From Pseudomonas saponiphila (GTDB taxonomy: Bacteria > Pseudomonadota > Gammaproteobacteria > Pseudomonadales > Pseudomonadaceae), in contig NZ_FNTJ01000001.1 in the NCBI RefSeq assembly GCF_900105185.1, positions 4,581,228 through 4,645,227 on the forward strand: 64,000 nt of DNA. The letters are read 5' to 3'. Positions 9,651 to 19,307 of the stretch are shown here, one piece after another. The translations under genes were made by a program, and so were the position numbers. The first letter of the stretch is position 1, and each line of letters begins with the position of its first letter. The notes under the pieces are model-generated. The model was not told the DNA's origin and did not search any database. It was given only the letters and a program-made list of their open reading frames with translations.

Positions 9651-9697
9651 TGCGGATTTCGGTGAACGTGACCGAGCGTTTCGCTAATACGTGACCG
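9651..9697. repeat. IS left-end transposase-binding repeats (two)
   Basis: TTTCGGTGAACGTGACCG at 9657-9674 and TTTCGCTAATACGTGACCG at 9679-9697 are two copies, 22 bp apart, of the same motif found inverted at the right end. Multiple terminal repeats are characteristic of IS21-type ends. Confidence 0.75.
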
Positions 9698-9743
9698 GTG
9701 CTTCCACCCCGGTTGCGCGGGTTCTGGATTGTAATCGCATCGG

Positions 9744-10493
9744 TCACGATGCGGCTTGTTCCTCGGCTTTTTTTCGGCGCAGCGACTCGCCTTTCATCGT
9801 CAGTCGGTAGGCGTTGTGCACCAGGCGGTCGAGGATGGCATCGGCCAGGGTCGGGTCGTTGATCCAGCCGTGCCAGTGCTCGATGGGCAGTTGGCTCGTC
9901 AGGATGGTGGAGCGGCTGCCAGCGCGGTCGTCGATCACCTCCAGCAGGTCATGCCGGGCTCCTTCCTCCAGCGGGGCTAGCGCCCAGTCGTCCAGCACCA
10001 GGACGTCGACCTTTGCCAGCTGTTGCAGGGTACGGCCGAAGCTGCCGTCGCCATGAGCGATGCGCAGTTGTTCCAGCAGGCGCGGGGTGCGCAGGTACAG
10101 GGTGCTATAGCCCTGGCGGCAGGCCTGGTTGCCCAGGGCGCAGGCCAGCCAGGTTTTGCCGGCACCGGTCGGGCCGGTCAGCAGCAGGTTGTGCTGCTGG
10201 CGGATCCAGTCGCCACTGGCCAGGGTGGCGATCAGACGCTCGTCCAGGGCGCGTCCGGTGCGGCGGTCGAGATCTTCCAGGCAGGCGTTGGCGTACTTGA
10301 GCTTGGCCTTCTTGCGCAGCCGTACCAGGCGCTGGTTGTCACGCCAGGCCAGTTCGCGGTCGAGCAGTAGGCCGAGGCGTTCATCGAAGCTCAGGCTGTG
10401 GCTGGCCGGCAGCGTCCATTGCTCTTCCAGGGCGCGGGCCATGCCGTCCAGGCGTAGCTGGTGCAGTTGATTCAGGGTGTGTTGCGGCATCAT
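9744..10493 (-). CDS. istB: IS21-family helper ATPase IstB, copy 1
   Basis: From the ATG at 10493 the product is 249 residues, beginning [19 protein letters not shown]; the frame is open further upstream but this start gives family length. The AAA+ parts are visible: [19 protein letters not shown] (Walker A, about residues 99-117), [14 protein letters not shown] (Walker B, about 158-171) and [16 protein letters not shown] (sensor region). IstB assists IstA in target selection and transposition. Its start lies inside the istA frame (113-bp overlap), so translation is probably coupled. It is identical to the second copy at 58256-59005 by eye. Confidence 0.93.
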   Translation of the reverse strand: MMPQHTLNQLHQLRLDGMARALEEQWTLPASHSLSFDERLGLLLDRELAWRDNQRLVRLRKKAKLKYANACLEDLDRRTGRALDERLIATLASGDWIRQQHNLLLTGPTGAGKTWLACALGNQACRQGYSTLYLRTPRLLEQLRIAHGDGSFGRTLQQLAKVDVLVLDDWALAPLEEGARHDLLEVIDDRAGSRSTILTSQLPIEHWHGWINDPTLADAILDRLVHNAYRLTMKGESLRRKKAEEQAAS

Positions 10494-12066
10494 CGAACAG
10501 CTCCTGTTGCGGGGGTTGGTAGTAGTCGGCGCCACGGACGTTCTCGTGGTCGCCGGGTAAGGTCGTTTCGGCGGCACGCTGGGGCAGCGGCTGTTGATCC
10601 AGGCCTTGCTGGAGCAGGTTGCGCACGCTGCGCCCGGTGAAGGCGCGCAGGTGTACGGCACGTTCGGCAGCGGCTTCCAGGCGTGCATTGCCATAGCGCC
10701 GGGCCAGCGAGAGCAGGCCGAGGCAGGCGCGGTAGCCCATCTCCGGGTGCGGCTTGTGGGTCAGTTGGTGATCGATCAGTTGGCGCGTGTAGGGGCCGAT
10801 CCGCGCGCCCCAGTCGAGCAGGCGTTGTGGCGTCCATTCGCGATGCGCCTGGTGCGCCGCGGGCATGTGCTCGCGCTGGGTACTGTAAGCGCCGCGTCGC
10901 CCCAGCAGCAGGTGGCTGGCCACCCGCCGGTTGCCATGCAGCACTTCCAGGGTGTGTGCCGTCAGTCGCACGTCCACGTTCTGCCGGGCCAGGGCGGAGG
11001 GCACGCTGTAGAAGCTGCCATTGACCTCGATGTGGTAGTCGATGCTGACCTTGCAGCGCTTGAAGGTGGCGACCTCGTAGGGATGCACCGGCAGCGCTCG
11101 CAAGGCCGGGCGATCCAGGCGCTCGAACCAGTCGCGCCGGCAGCCATCGAGCCGCTTGAACGGGCGCCGATTCAGATCCTCCAGCAGCTCGGCGATGGCC
11201 TGGTTAAGCGCATGCAGGCTGAAGAACTGCCGATGGCGCAGCCGCGCCATGATCCAGCGCTCGACCACCTGCACCGCCACCTCGGCCTTGGCCTTGTCCT
11301 GAGGCTTGCGTGGCCGTGCCGGCAGGATCACCGTCTGGTAATGACGCGCGCACTCCAGCGTGGCCCGGTTCAGGCCCGGCTCGTAGCGATCCGGCTGGGC
11401 GACCAGGGCGCGCGGATTGTCCGGCACAACCATTTCCGGCACGCCGCCAAAGTAGGTCAGAGCCTGGCCCAGCGAGGTCAGCCAGTCCACCTGGGTTTCG
11501 CCTGGCGTCGCGCAGGCATAGGTGTAATTCGAGGCGCCCAGGGCGGCGACGAAGATGTGCGCCCGGCGCACTTCGCCGGTGGCCGGGTCGACCACCGGCA
11601 GCGTCGGCCCGGCATAGTCGATGAATAGCTTCTCGCCCGCACGGTGCAGCTGACGCATCGAACGTTTGAGCGTCTGGGCGTAGCGCCGGTAGTGCTCGAC
11701 GAACTGGGTGTAGCGGTAGGTCGGCTGGCCCGCATGCGCGGCGAGATATTCCTCCCACAGCAGCTGCAAGGTCACGCCCTTGCGTCGCAACTCGCGGTGG
11801 ATGCTCAGCACATCGGGCAGCACTCGCTCACCGCGCGGCTTGTTCGTCGACGTCGGTGCAAACAAGGCGGCCGCCAGCGCGGCCTCGTCCATGGCCACCA
11901 GCGCCGGCCAGTCCAGCCCGGCCACCCGCGCCGCCGCGATGTACTTGCTAACCACGCCCTTGGACAGCTGCAAGGCACGGGCAATCTTCTCGTGGGACAA
12001 GCCGGCCTCAAACTTGAGGCGCAGACATTCTTTGATGTTTCGCATGGCTACTCGCGGCGCCGCCAT
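10381..12066 (-). CDS. istA: IS21-family transposase IstA, copy 1
   Basis: 561 residues. The N-terminus has a helix-turn-helix ([20 protein letters not shown] then [13 protein letters not shown], about residues 13-46). The rve (DDE) integrase core follows with [26 protein letters not shown]-like [31 protein letters not shown] and [20 protein letters not shown], which hold the expected Asp, Asp and Glu. The C-terminus is beta-rich ([13 protein letters not shown]). Slightly longer than the usual ~500 residues because the frame runs past the istB start. This copy looks intact; copy 2 carries compensating indels. Confidence 0.93.
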   Translation of the reverse strand: MAAPRVAMRNIKECLRLKFEAGLSHEKIARALQLSKGVVSKYIAAARVAGLDWPALVAMDEAALAAALFAPTSTNKPRGERVLPDVLSIHRELRRKGVTLQLLWEEYLAAHAGQPTYRYTQFVEHYRRYAQTLKRSMRQLHRAGEKLFIDYAGPTLPVVDPATGEVRRAHIFVAALGASNYTYACATPGETQVDWLTSLGQALTYFGGVPEMVVPDNPRALVAQPDRYEPGLNRATLECARHYQTVILPARPRKPQDKAKAEVAVQVVERWIMARLRHRQFFSLHALNQAIAELLEDLNRRPFKRLDGCRRDWFERLDRPALRALPVHPYEVATFKRCKVSIDYHIEVNGSFYSVPSALARQNVDVRLTAHTLEVLHGNRRVASHLLLGRRGAYSTQREHMPAAHQAHREWTPQRLLDWGARIGPYTRQLIDHQLTHKPHPEMGYRACLGLLSLARRYGNARLEAAAERAVHLRAFTGRSVRNLLQQGLDQQPLPQRAAETTLPGDHENVRGADYYQPPQQELFDDAATHPESTAPATPGRHGPRPGRAMDAAGQPQPELR

Positions 12067-12196
12067 CTTCCTCTCCCGAAATCGGTCGAGGATGGCGGCG
12101 CATCAGGTCATGCGCAACGAAGGGGAAGGCTTTCGCTAAGTCGTGACCGGCGATTTCGGTAAGCCGTGACCACCTGTTTCGGAACAGGCGGAAAAT

Positions 12197-12291
12197 CGGT
12201 CACGTTGCTACCGAAATGAGCGGTCACGCGTTAGCGAAATGACCGGTCACGATCAACCGAAACGGCCGGTCACGGTGCTCCGAAATCCGCA
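12197..12291. repeat. IS right-end array of four ~19-bp repeats at ~23-bp spacing
   Basis: Motif CGGTCACG-n5/6-(C/G)CGAAA occurs at 12197-12216, 12221-12239, 12244-12262 and 12267-12285, then the end CCGAAATCCGCA. Two inverted, weaker copies lie just inside (near 12134 and 12156). These are probably transposase-binding sites. The array is richer than the two at the left end. Confidence 0.75.
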
Positions 12292-12297
12292 CCTTGG
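12292..12297. repeat. 6-bp target-site duplication, right copy
   Basis: CCTTGG, identical to 9645-9650, follows the IS right end and lies in the chemoreceptor gene. Confidence 0.9.
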
Positions 12298-13672
12298 CCA
12301 CTTCCAGGGTCGAGCGGGCGCGGCTGTTGCTGTGCTGCATGGAGCTGACCGCCTGATCGGTGCCCTGCTGGATACCGCCGATCATCTGCTCGATTTCCTG
12401 GGTCGATTGCTGAGTCCGATGGGCCAGGGCCCGCACTTCATCGGCCACCACCGCAAAGCCGCGCCCGGCATCCCCGGCCCGCGCCGCCTCGATGGCCGCG
12501 TTCAGGGCCAACAGGTTGGTCTGCTCGGCGATGGCGCGAATCACCTCCAGCACCTTGCTGATGCCGTAGACCTTCTGCGCCAGCTGTTCCACCTGACTGG
12601 CATTGGCTGTCACATCCTCGGCCAGCGACTCGATGGACAGCACAGTCTGATGCACCTGTTCACGCCCGTGCTGGGCGATTCGATCTGATTCGCGGGACGC
12701 TTCGGAAGTGGCCACCGCGTTGCTCGCCACCTCCTCCACCGCGGCGGTCATCTGATTCACTGCCGTGGCTGCCTGCTCGATCTCCTGGCTCTGCTGGTGC
12801 AGGCCCCGGGTCGCATCCTCGGTGACGCAACTGAGTTCCTCGGAAGCCGAGGCAAGTTGGCTGGAGGAGTCGGAAATGCGCCGGATCGTCTCGCGCAAGC
12901 TGTGCTGCATGGCCTTGAGCGCCAGCAACAGGCGCGCCGGCTCGTCCTTGCCGATCACCGTGATGTCCCCGGTCAGGTCGCCGCCGGCCACCACCTCGGC
13001 CACGCGCAAGGACTGCGCCAGGGGCAGGACGATGCTGCGGGTCAACAACAAGGCCAGGCCAATGGTCACCAGGGCCGCGACCACGATCATCCCCACCACC
13101 CAGACTCGCGATTTGCTGAATACGGCCTGGGCCAGATCCGTGGCCTGGGTCGCACTTTGCTTGTTCAAGTCGATCAGGTCATGCAGTGTCGCGGCCATTT
13201 CATCGGCCAACTGGTTCATTTCGCCGTTGACCACCTTGACCGCCTGCTCCAGCTGATTCTGGCTGGAGAAGGCCATGACCTGGGCCTGCCGCTGCAGGTA
13301 CTGCTTCTCCACGTCCTTGAAGCGATCGAACAAGACCCGCTCCTGGGGCAGCACGATCAGCGACTCATAGCGCCCCTGAGCAACGCCCAGGCCACTCTTG
13401 ATGTCATTGATCTTGGCTTCGTTCTGGGCCAGGGCCTGGGGGTCGCGATTGATCAGCAGACGCAGGGTCAGGGCGCGAAGACGCAGCAGGTCCTGGCTCA
13501 TGTCGCCCACCGACATGACGCTGGGCAACCAGTTGCTCTCCACTTCATCGGACTGCTGGCGCATGTTGGCCATCTGCATCAGGGCAAATGCGCCGAGGAC
13601 AAACACCATCAGCGCCAGCAAGCCAAAACCCAGGCTGGCGCGGGGGGCAATGTTGAGGCTTCTGAGACTCAT
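12292..13672 (-). pseudogene. 5' part of a methyl-accepting chemotaxis protein gene, split by IS21-family insertion
   Basis: About 460 residues of the receptor remain. The first membrane helix is near residues 11-31 ([20 protein letters not shown]), then a helical periplasmic domain of 4HB-MCP type. A second helix follows near 191-211 ([20 protein letters not shown]), then HAMP and the signalling domain including the conserved tip ([20 protein letters not shown]). The frame runs into the IS and stops at 12224, adding about 24 foreign residues, so the C-terminal methylation and receptor-packing arm is lost. It keeps its start and ligand domain, so a truncated membrane protein could be made. 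The sensed compound is unknown. Confidence 0.93.
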
Positions 13673-14008
13673 TCCTTTGGCTCCTTCCTAGAGCGCTGCA
13701 AAAGCTTGCAGCAGGGTGCTCTTAGACGGTATCGGGCCGGCGGAAATTTGCGTAAGACAAAAACGTGATATCAAAACGCCCTATGACTTCGATACCTGAA
13801 AGTAAAACGATTCAGCTCACAGAAAATCGGTATTTTCCAATCAAGCAGCGTATCTGGTAGCGCAAAACCGCAGCTTGCACATTCATCGACGCAACGCCGG
13901 GCCAGCAACTACCACAAGCAAAAACGTGAACGCCTGCGCTGGCCAATGCTCTATAACTTCAGCACCTTTACCAGCCGATCCGACATTCATCACTGCCTGA
14001 GGTTTGCC
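13673..14008. other. Intergenic region between the chemoreceptor and OsmC-like gene
   Basis: No gene seen in these 336 bases. It is AT-richer than the neighbours around 13745-13865 and should hold the divergent promoters of the leftward receptor and rightward OsmC-like gene. The same sequence recurs at 62179-62514 with no difference that I could see. Confidence 0.5.
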
Positions 14009-14425
14009 ATGACCATTACCGTCAATACCGAGTCCAGCGAAGGTTTCCGCCACAGCATCCAGGTCGACGACCATCAGCTGTTCACCGACCTGCCCCGGTA
14101 CGCCGGCGGCGAAGGCACCGCGCCCGAGCCCCACGATTATTTCGATACCGCCCTGGGGGCCTGCAAGGCCCTGACCCTCAAGCTCTACGCACAGAAGAAA
14201 AGCATCCCGCTCACCGGCGTCACGGTGGAGCTCAAGCACGACAACAGTCAGGAACAGCAAGGCAAATACGCCCTGCACGTGAAGCTGACCCTCAAGGGCG
14301 TGCTCACCGACGCCCAGCGTGAAGAGCTGCACCGGGTAGCCGATCGCTGCCCGATCCACAAGCTGATGACCAGCAGTGAAGTCAGCATCGAGACGCACCT
14401 GTCCGAAGGCGCCTTCAGCCAGTAG
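14009..14425 (+). CDS. OsmC/Ohr-family redox protein
   Basis: 138 residues from ATG 14009 (an in-frame ATG at 13946 is less likely because it lacks family residues). The two conserved Cys of the family are present: ALGACKALTLKL (about residue 55) and ADRCPIHKLM (about 111). The first lies in the long central helix, as expected for the peroxidatic Cys. OsmC-like proteins reduce organic hydroperoxides; this one is of the shorter YhfA-like type and the natural substrate is unknown. It is 63 bp upstream of a pirin gene in the same direction, a common pairing in Pseudomonas. A second copy is at 62515-62931. Confidence 0.85.
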   Translation: MTITVNTESSEGFRHSIQVDDHQLFTDLPRYAGGEGTAPEPHDYFDTALGACKALTLKLYAQKKSIPLTGVTVELKHDNSQEQQGKYALHVKLTLKGVLTDAQREELHRVADRCPIHKLMTSSEVSIETHLSEGAFSQ

Positions 14426-14488
14426 CGGCAAGGCTGGCAGCCGGGGGTTATGCTTGCGGGCATCCCCCCGAGCAGCCTGGAATCCGCC

Positions 14489-15361
14489 ATGAATTCGCCC
14501 CTAGTGATCCGCCCTCGCGTCGAGGACGTCGAAGGCCAGCCTATCCTCCGCCCCCTGCCTTCGGCGCAGTGCCGCAGCGTCGGCCCCTTCGTATTCTTCG
14601 ACCACATGCTGAGCACCTCCTACCCTGCCGGCAAAGGCATGAACATCCGCCAACACCCGCATATCGGCCTGTCCACGCTGACCTACCTGTTCGCAGGACA
14701 GATCCGCCACAAGGACAGCCTCGGCTCGGACCAGATCGTCCTGGCCGGGGACGTCAGCTGGATGACCGCAGGCAGTGCCATCGCTCACGTCGAGCGCACG
14801 CCCGAGGCCCAGCTGAGCCAGGCTTTCACCCTGCATGGGTTGCAGGTCTGGCTGGCCTCGCCCAAGGAACATGAGCAGGGGCCCGGGCACTACAGCCATC
14901 ACCCCGCGGCCACACTGCCGGTGAGTGACAACCTCGGGGTCACGATCCGCATGATCGCCGGCAGCGGCTTCTGCCTGGAGTCGCCGGTGCCAGTGCTCTC
15001 CCCGACCCTGTATGCCGAACTGCACCTGCAGACCGCCACCAGCCTGTTGATTCCCACCGAGCATCAGCAACGCGCGCTGTATGTGCTGGACGGCGAGGCA
15101 CAGCTGGACGGCGAGCCATTGCCCCTGCACTCGCTGGTGGTATTGCCGGAGGGAGAAAACGCCACGCTGTTCGCCGAGAGCGACTGCCATGCGGTACTGC
15201 TTGGCGGTGCGCCTCTGGACGGGCCGCGACGGGTCAACTGGAACTTTGTCGCCAGCGACCCGCTGTTGATCGATGCAGCACGCAGACGCTGGGCAGCCGG
15301 GGACTGGCCGCAAGTGCCGGGAGAAAGCGAGCGCATCGAACTGCCCGGCTCCCGCCGCTGA
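14489..15361 (+). CDS. Pirin family protein
   Basis: 290 residues with the pirin N-terminal cupin: FVFFDHMLSTSYPAGKGMNI, then HPHIGLSTLTYLF with the two metal-binding His, and AIAHVERTPE with the third His and Glu. The C-terminal cupin ends near residue 275. Bacterial pirins can act as quercetinases or as modulators of metabolic enzymes; no substrate can be read here. Start chosen at 14489 by homology to MNSPLVIRPR-type starts. A frameshifted copy is at 62993-63862. Confidence 0.88.
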   Translation: MNSPLVIRPRVEDVEGQPILRPLPSAQCRSVGPFVFFDHMLSTSYPAGKGMNIRQHPHIGLSTLTYLFAGQIRHKDSLGSDQIVLAGDVSWMTAGSAIAHVERTPEAQLSQAFTLHGLQVWLASPKEHEQGPGHYSHHPAATLPVSDNLGVTIRMIAGSGFCLESPVPVLSPTLYAELHLQTATSLLIPTEHQQRALYVLDGEAQLDGEPLPLHSLVVLPEGENATLFAESDCHAVLLGGAPLDGPRRVNWNFVASDPLLIDAARRRWAAGDWPQVPGESERIELPGSRR

Positions 15362-15362
15362 T

Positions 15363-15428
15363 CCGGCAGGAGCCGGCTTGTCGGCGAACAGGCCCGCAGA
15401 CCATCTTCGCCGGCAAGCCGGCTCCTAC
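15363..15428. repeat. REP-like inverted pair
   Basis: CGGCAGGAGCCGGCTTGTCGGCGA... and the inverted GCCGGCAAGCCGGCTCCTAC form the GTAGGAGCCGGCTTGCCGGC palindrome family that is widespread between Pseudomonas genes. It sits between the convergent pirin and hydrolase genes and may end both transcripts. Confidence 0.75.
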
Positions 15429-16157
15429 TCAGCCCTGGAACACTTCGTCCAGCAGGTAATGGAAGGTGGCGAAGGCTCGGGCCGAGGTCTTGGCGTCATA
15501 CATCATCTTGCCCGGGACATTGGCCTGGGGATCGGTGAAGGAATGCACCACGCCGCCATAACTGACCAGTTGCCAGTCAACGCCAGCCGCATTCATCTCC
15601 GCTTCAAAGGCCGGCAGTTGTTCCTTGGCCACCATCGGATCGGCCGCACCGTGCAGCACCAGCACCGAGCCCTTGATGTTCTGCGCATCCGCGGGATCGG
15701 GCGTATCCAGGGTGCCATGGAAGGACGCCGCGGCCTTGACTGGCGCCCCACTGCGGGCCAGCTCCAGCGCGCAGCAGCCGCCAAAGCAGAAACCGAAGGT
15801 GGCCAGCCTGGAGAGGTCCACCGCGGCCTCGGTCTGGCTCTGCAGGGCGCTGAAGGCCGCCTGCATGCGCTTGCGCAACAGCGCCCGGTCATCCTTGAGC
15901 GGCATCATTGCCGCGCCGGCCTGATCGGCGTCGCTGGGGCGCACCGACTGGCCATACAGGTCGGCGACCAACACCACATAGCCCTTGGCCGCCACCGCCT
16001 CGGCGATCTTTTCCGCTCCGGCGCTGACACCCATCCAGTTCGGCGCCATCAGCAGCCCTGGACGGGCCCCTTTATGGGCGGCATCGAAGGCCAGACGCCC
16101 TTCATAGGGCTGGCCATCGATCTGATAGACCACGGAACGCACTGTGATTTGACTCAT
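15429..16157 (-). CDS. Dienelactone hydrolase family protein
   Basis: 242 residues of alpha/beta-hydrolase type. The nucleophile elbow is GFCFGGCC (about residues 121-128), with Cys in place of Ser as in dienelactone hydrolase. The acid is probably in LVLHGAADPMV and the His in YGGVVHSFTDP. The start (MSQITVRSVVYQIDGQPYEG) matches the family. True dienelactone hydrolases act in chloroaromatic breakdown, but most chromosomal members in Pseudomonas have unknown substrates. It converges with the pirin gene. A fragment of a second copy is at 63926-64000. Confidence 0.85.
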   Translation of the reverse strand: MSQITVRSVVYQIDGQPYEGRLAFDAAHKGARPGLLMAPNWMGVSAGAEKIAEAVAAKGYVVLVADLYGQSVRPSDADQAGAAMMPLKDDRALLRKRMQAAFSALQSQTEAAVDLSRLATFGFCFGGCCALELARSGAPVKAAASFHGTLDTPDPADAQNIKGSVLVLHGAADPMVAKEQLPAFEAEMNAAGVDWQLVSYGGVVHSFTDPQANVPGKMMYDAKTSARAFATFHYLLDEVFQG

Positions 16158-16192
16158 GACTCATCTTCTCCAGCAGGGGGATACCAGAATGA

Positions 16193-16216
16193 AAAAACCC
16201 GCCGAAGCGGGTTTTT
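16193..16216 (-). terminator. Rho-independent terminator of htpG
   Basis: AAAAACCCGC-CGAA-GCGGGTTTTT is a perfect hairpin 13 bp after the htpG stop; read leftward it ends in a T run. Confidence 0.9.
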
Positions 16217-16228
16217 CTTGCTTTGTGG

Positions 16229-18133
16229 TTAAACCGACAGCTCGACCAGCAGCTTGTTCAGTCGGCGCACATAGGCCGCCGGGTCTTTCAAGCTGTCGCC
16301 GGCCGCCAGGGCCGCTTGATCGAAGAGGATGTGCGACAGGTCGCCAAAGCGCTCTTCGCTCTGCTCGCCGTCGAGTTTCTCGATCAGCGGGTGAGTCGGG
16401 TTGAATTCGAAGATCGGCTTGGAATCCGGAACCTTCTGCCCACTGGCTTCGAGGATCTGACGCATTTGCAGCCCCAGGTCCTGCTCGCCGATGGCCAGGA
16501 TCGCCGGGGAGTCGGTCAGGCGGTGGGAAACCCGCACTTCGCTGACGCTCTCGCCCAGAGCGGTCTTGATCCGCTCAACCAGGCCTTCCTTGGTCTTGGC
16601 GACTTCCTCGGCGGCCTTCTTGTCCTCTTCCGAGTCCAGGTTGCCCAGGTCCAGGTCGCCACGCGCCACGTCGACAAAGCTCTTGCCGTCGAACTCGTTG
16701 AGGTAGCTCATCAGCCACTCGTCGATGCGGTCGGTGAGCAGCAGCACTTCGATGCCTTTCTTGCGGAAGACTTCCAGGTGCGGGCTGTTCTTCACCTGGG
16801 CGTAGGATTCGCCGGTGAGGAAGTAGATCTTGTCCTGACCTTCCTTGGCGCGAGCCAGGTAGTCGGCCAGGGACACGGTCTGCTCGCCGTCGTCGCCTTG
16901 GGTGGAAGCGAAGCGCAGCAGGCCGGCGATCTTTTCCTTGTTGGCGAAGTCTTCGGCCGGGCCTTCCTTCATCACCTGGCCAAAGTTCTTCCAGAAGCCC
17001 TTGTATTGCTCAGGCTCGTTCTTCGCCAGTTTTTCCAGCATGTCCAGCACGCGCTTGGTCAGCGCCGACTTCATCGAATCGATGATCGGGTCTTTCTGCA
17101 GGATTTCCCGCGAGACGTTCAGCGACAGGTCGTTGGAGTCCACCACGCCCTTGATGAAGCGCAGGTACAGCGGCAGGAAGGATTCAGCCTGATCCATGAC
17201 GAACACGCGCTGCACGTAGAGCTTGAGGCCCTTCGGCGCTTCACGCTGGTACAGGTCGAACGGCGCACGAGCCGGCACGTAGAGCAGCGAGCTGTATTCC
17301 AGCTTGCCTTCAACCTTGTTGTGGCTCCAGCTCAGCGGGTTCTCGAAGTCATGGGCGATGTGCTTGTAGAACTCCTGGTATTCCTCGTCCTTGATCTCGG
17401 TACGCGGACGGGTCCACAGGGCACTGGCGCGGTTGACGGTTTCCCATTCCAACGCCGGTTTCTCTTCGCCTTCGGCGGCAGCGGCCTCTTTCGGCAGCTC
17501 GATCGGCAGGGCGATGTGGTCGGAGTACTTCTTGATGATGTTGCGCAGGCGCCAGCCATCGGCGAACTCGTCTTCACCGGACTTCAGGTGCAGGACAATG
17601 CGGGTGCCGCGTTCGGCCTTGTCGATGGTCGCCACCTCGAACTCGCCTTCGCCCTTGGACGACCAGTGCACGCCCTCACTGGCCGGCAAGCCGGCACGGC
17701 GGCTGAACACTTCGACCTGGTCGGCAACGATGAATGCGGAGTAGAAGCCCACGCCGAACTGACCGATCAGGTGCGAGTCCTTCTTCTGGTCGCCGGTGAG
17801 GTTTTTCATGAAGTCGGCGGTGCCGGACTTGGCGATGGTCCCCAGGTGGGTGATGACATCTTCACGGCTCATGCCGATACCGTTGTCTTCGAGGGTGACG
17901 GTCTTGGCGTCCTTGTCGAAGCTCACACGGATTTTCAGTTCGGCGCCACCTTCCAGCAACTCGGGCTTGGACAGGGCTTCGAAACGCAATTTGTCGACGG
18001 CGTCAGAGGCGTTCGAGATCAATTCGCGAAGGAAGATTTCCTTATTGGAATACAACGAATGGATCATGAGGTGCAGCAGTTGCTTCACCTCGGTCTGGAA
18101 GCCCAGGGTTTCCTTTTGAGTTTCCACACTCAT
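16229..18133 (-). CDS. htpG: Chaperone HtpG (bacterial Hsp90)
   Basis: 634 residues from the ATG at 18133 ([16 protein letters not shown]). The GHKL ATP site is clear: [18 protein letters not shown] (about residues 28-45), [13 protein letters not shown], and [16 protein letters not shown]. The middle domain has NVSREILQ, and the C-terminal dimerisation region is present. It folds stress-damaged proteins with DnaK. An RpoH-type promoter lies 68-95 bp upstream (18201-18228), and a strong terminator follows, so it can be expressed alone. Two in-frame starts a few codons upstream are weaker. Confidence 0.97.
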   Translation of the reverse strand: MSVETQKETLGFQTEVKQLLHLMIHSLYSNKEIFLRELISNASDAVDKLRFEALSKPELLEGGAELKIRVSFDKDAKTVTLEDNGIGMSREDVITHLGTIAKSGTADFMKNLTGDQKKDSHLIGQFGVGFYSAFIVADQVEVFSRRAGLPASEGVHWSSKGEGEFEVATIDKAERGTRIVLHLKSGEDEFADGWRLRNIIKKYSDHIALPIELPKEAAAAEGEEKPALEWETVNRASALWTRPRTEIKDEEYQEFYKHIAHDFENPLSWSHNKVEGKLEYSSLLYVPARAPFDLYQREAPKGLKLYVQRVFVMDQAESFLPLYLRFIKGVVDSNDLSLNVSREILQKDPIIDSMKSALTKRVLDMLEKLAKNEPEQYKGFWKNFGQVMKEGPAEDFANKEKIAGLLRFASTQGDDGEQTVSLADYLARAKEGQDKIYFLTGESYAQVKNSPHLEVFRKKGIEVLLLTDRIDEWLMSYLNEFDGKSFVDVARGDLDLGNLDSEEDKKAAEEVAKTKEGLVERIKTALGESVSEVRVSHRLTDSPAILAIGEQDLGLQMRQILEASGQKVPDSKPIFEFNPTHPLIEKLDGEQSEERFGDLSHILFDQAALAAGDSLKDPAAYVRRLNKLLVELSV

Positions 18134-18200
18134 GGTCATCAAACTCCAATCAGATGGCTGTGGTCGCGCTCCGGAAGCGGAGAGCGGCGGGATGACATGG

Positions 18201-18228
18201 AAGTGGGGGTAGCTCGCCGGATTTCAAG
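18201..18228 (-). promoter_or_regulatory. Candidate RpoH (sigma-32) promoter of htpG
   Basis: On the minus strand, CTTGAA (complement of 18223-18228), a 14-bp spacer and CCCCACTT (complement of 18201-18208) match the heat-shock consensus CTTGAA / CCCCATNT closely. It overlaps the stop codon of the upstream thioesterase gene. Confidence 0.7.
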
Positions 18229-18676
18229 GGGTGGGTGTCTCTTCGATCTTGAAATGTGCACGGGCGGTGGCAATCGGCTCATCGGCGGTGCTCTGCCAGG
18301 CGGTGATCGCCACGTTGGCCACGCGCCGCCCCTGACGCCAGACCTGGCAGCGGGCGAAGGTGTCGCGAAACTGCCCGGCACGCAGGTAGTCCAGGGAAAA
18401 ATCGATGATCTTCGGCACCCCGGGAGAGCCGGTAAAGATCAACAGATGCACAGCCGCCGCCAATTCCATGAAACCGGCGATCACACCGCCGTGCAGCGCC
18501 GGCAGCAGGGGATTGCCGATGTTGTCCTTGTTGGCCGGCAAGCGAAACAACAACTCGTCCCCCAGCCGCGAGCATTCGATGCCGATCAGGGCGGCGTAGG
18601 GAATCTTCTGCAGCAAGGGACCGTAGTCGCCCTGTTGGTGAGCCTGCTCCAGCAACAGCTTGAGATCTTCGCTCAT
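18224..18676 (-). CDS. PaaI-family hotdog thioesterase, first
   Basis: 150 residues with the hotdog motif LLPALHGGVIAGFMELAA (about residues 57-74); HGG precedes the central helix and Glu (in FMELA) takes the usual acid position. The sheet part (KIIDFSLDYLRAG) follows. PaaI-type enzymes hydrolyse acyl-CoA thioesters, but the acyl group cannot be told. Its start overlaps the stop of the second thioesterase gene in ATGA, so both are from one message. The stop lies inside the htpG promoter. Confidence 0.82.
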   Translation of the reverse strand: MSEDLKLLLEQAHQQGDYGPLLQKIPYAALIGIECSRLGDELLFRLPANKDNIGNPLLPALHGGVIAGFMELAAAVHLLIFTGSPGVPKIIDFSLDYLRAGQFRDTFARCQVWRQGRRVANVAITAWQSTADEPIATARAHFKIEETPTP

Positions 18677-19149
18677 GGACGTGCTCCCTTGAGGGCCGTG
18701 GCAAACCCCGGGGTGCCCTTGAGGCCCTTGCCCATGCGCATGAAAGTCCCGACCACATGGGCCACCGGGCGCTGCGGATCGTCCTGATAGGCAAAACCGC
18801 GGGTAAAGATCACATCGGTAGTGACCCGGTAGCACTGGGCAAAACCATGCACGTCGTGATGAGGCACCGCCGGGTGCATGTAGTCGATACGCAGGTCCAG
18901 GGTCGGACAGACCTCGAACTCCGGCAGCACGCACAGCGTGGCCATGCCACAAGCCGTATCCATGAGGGTGGTCAGGGCGCCACCGTGGATGATTCCAGTG
19001 TGGGGATCGCCGACGATCTGCGGGCTGTAGGGCAAGGTCAGGGTCATGCCCTCCGGTGATGCGCTATGCACGCTGATGCCCAGCACCTGGCAGTGTCGCA
19101 AGGCGGAAAGAAAGCGCATCGCACGCTCGAAAACAGGATTCTGCGCCAT
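18673..19149 (-). CDS. PaaI-family hotdog thioesterase, second
   Basis: 158 residues with TGIIHGGALTTLMDTACG (about residues 51-68), where HGG and Asp are the family catalytic features, then LDLRIDYMHPA. It is the promoter-proximal gene of a two-gene set with the shorter thioesterase, coupled by ATGA. Two adjacent hotdog enzymes may form a heteromer or act on different chain lengths; this is inference. Upstream is a 158-bp gap to the divergent small lipoprotein gene. Confidence 0.82.
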   Translation of the reverse strand: MAQNPVFERAMRFLSALRHCQVLGISVHSASPEGMTLTLPYSPQIVGDPHTGIIHGGALTTLMDTACGMATLCVLPEFEVCPTLDLRIDYMHPAVPHHDVHGFAQCYRVTTDVIFTRGFAYQDDPQRPVAHVVGTFMRMGKGLKGTPGFATALKGARP

Positions 19150-19244
19150 GGGTTATCTCTATTGTTAGTGTCAGGAATCAGCGGTTGGCCAGGACGATAA
19201 AAGTTCCGTAGAACAAATACTTAATATATCTAGGACCCCCAAGG

Positions 19245-19272
19245 AACTTAAATCACAAGACCACGATCGAAA
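19245..19272 (+). promoter_or_regulatory. Candidate AlgU (sigma-22) promoter of the small lipoprotein gene
   Basis: GAACTT at 19245-19250, a 17-bp spacer and TCGAA at 19268-19272 match the AlgU/RpoE-type consensus (GAACTT, 16-17, TCTGA) with a perfect -35 box. The implied start is about 30 bp before the ATG at 19308. Confidence 0.55.
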
Positions 19273-19307
19273 GGCCAGTAGATATCTTCACTAAGGAGAA
19301 ACACCCC

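Larger units (their letters stand above)
9651..12291 (-). mobile_element. IS21-family insertion sequence, copy 1 (2641 bp)
   Basis: The ends are TGCGGATTTCGGTGAACGTG on the left and, as the complement of the right end, TGCGGATTTCGGAGCACCGTG; both begin with TG as IS21 members do. It carries istA then istB, leftward, and internal end repeats (see 9651-9697 and 12197-12291). It is flanked by CCTTGG on both sides and interrupts an MCP gene. The second copy at 58163-60802 shows the same boundaries, which fixes the ends. The subgroup name in ISfinder was not determined. Confidence 0.95.

Noticed and set aside
12197..12291. CRISPR-like array
   Set aside because: Repeats are ~19 bp with only ~4 bp between them, no real spacers, and they lie at an IS end where transposase sites are expected.
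16223..18787. Long open frame opposite htpG and a thioesterase gene
   Set aside because: Antisense shadow of two recognised genes; no start signal and no family.
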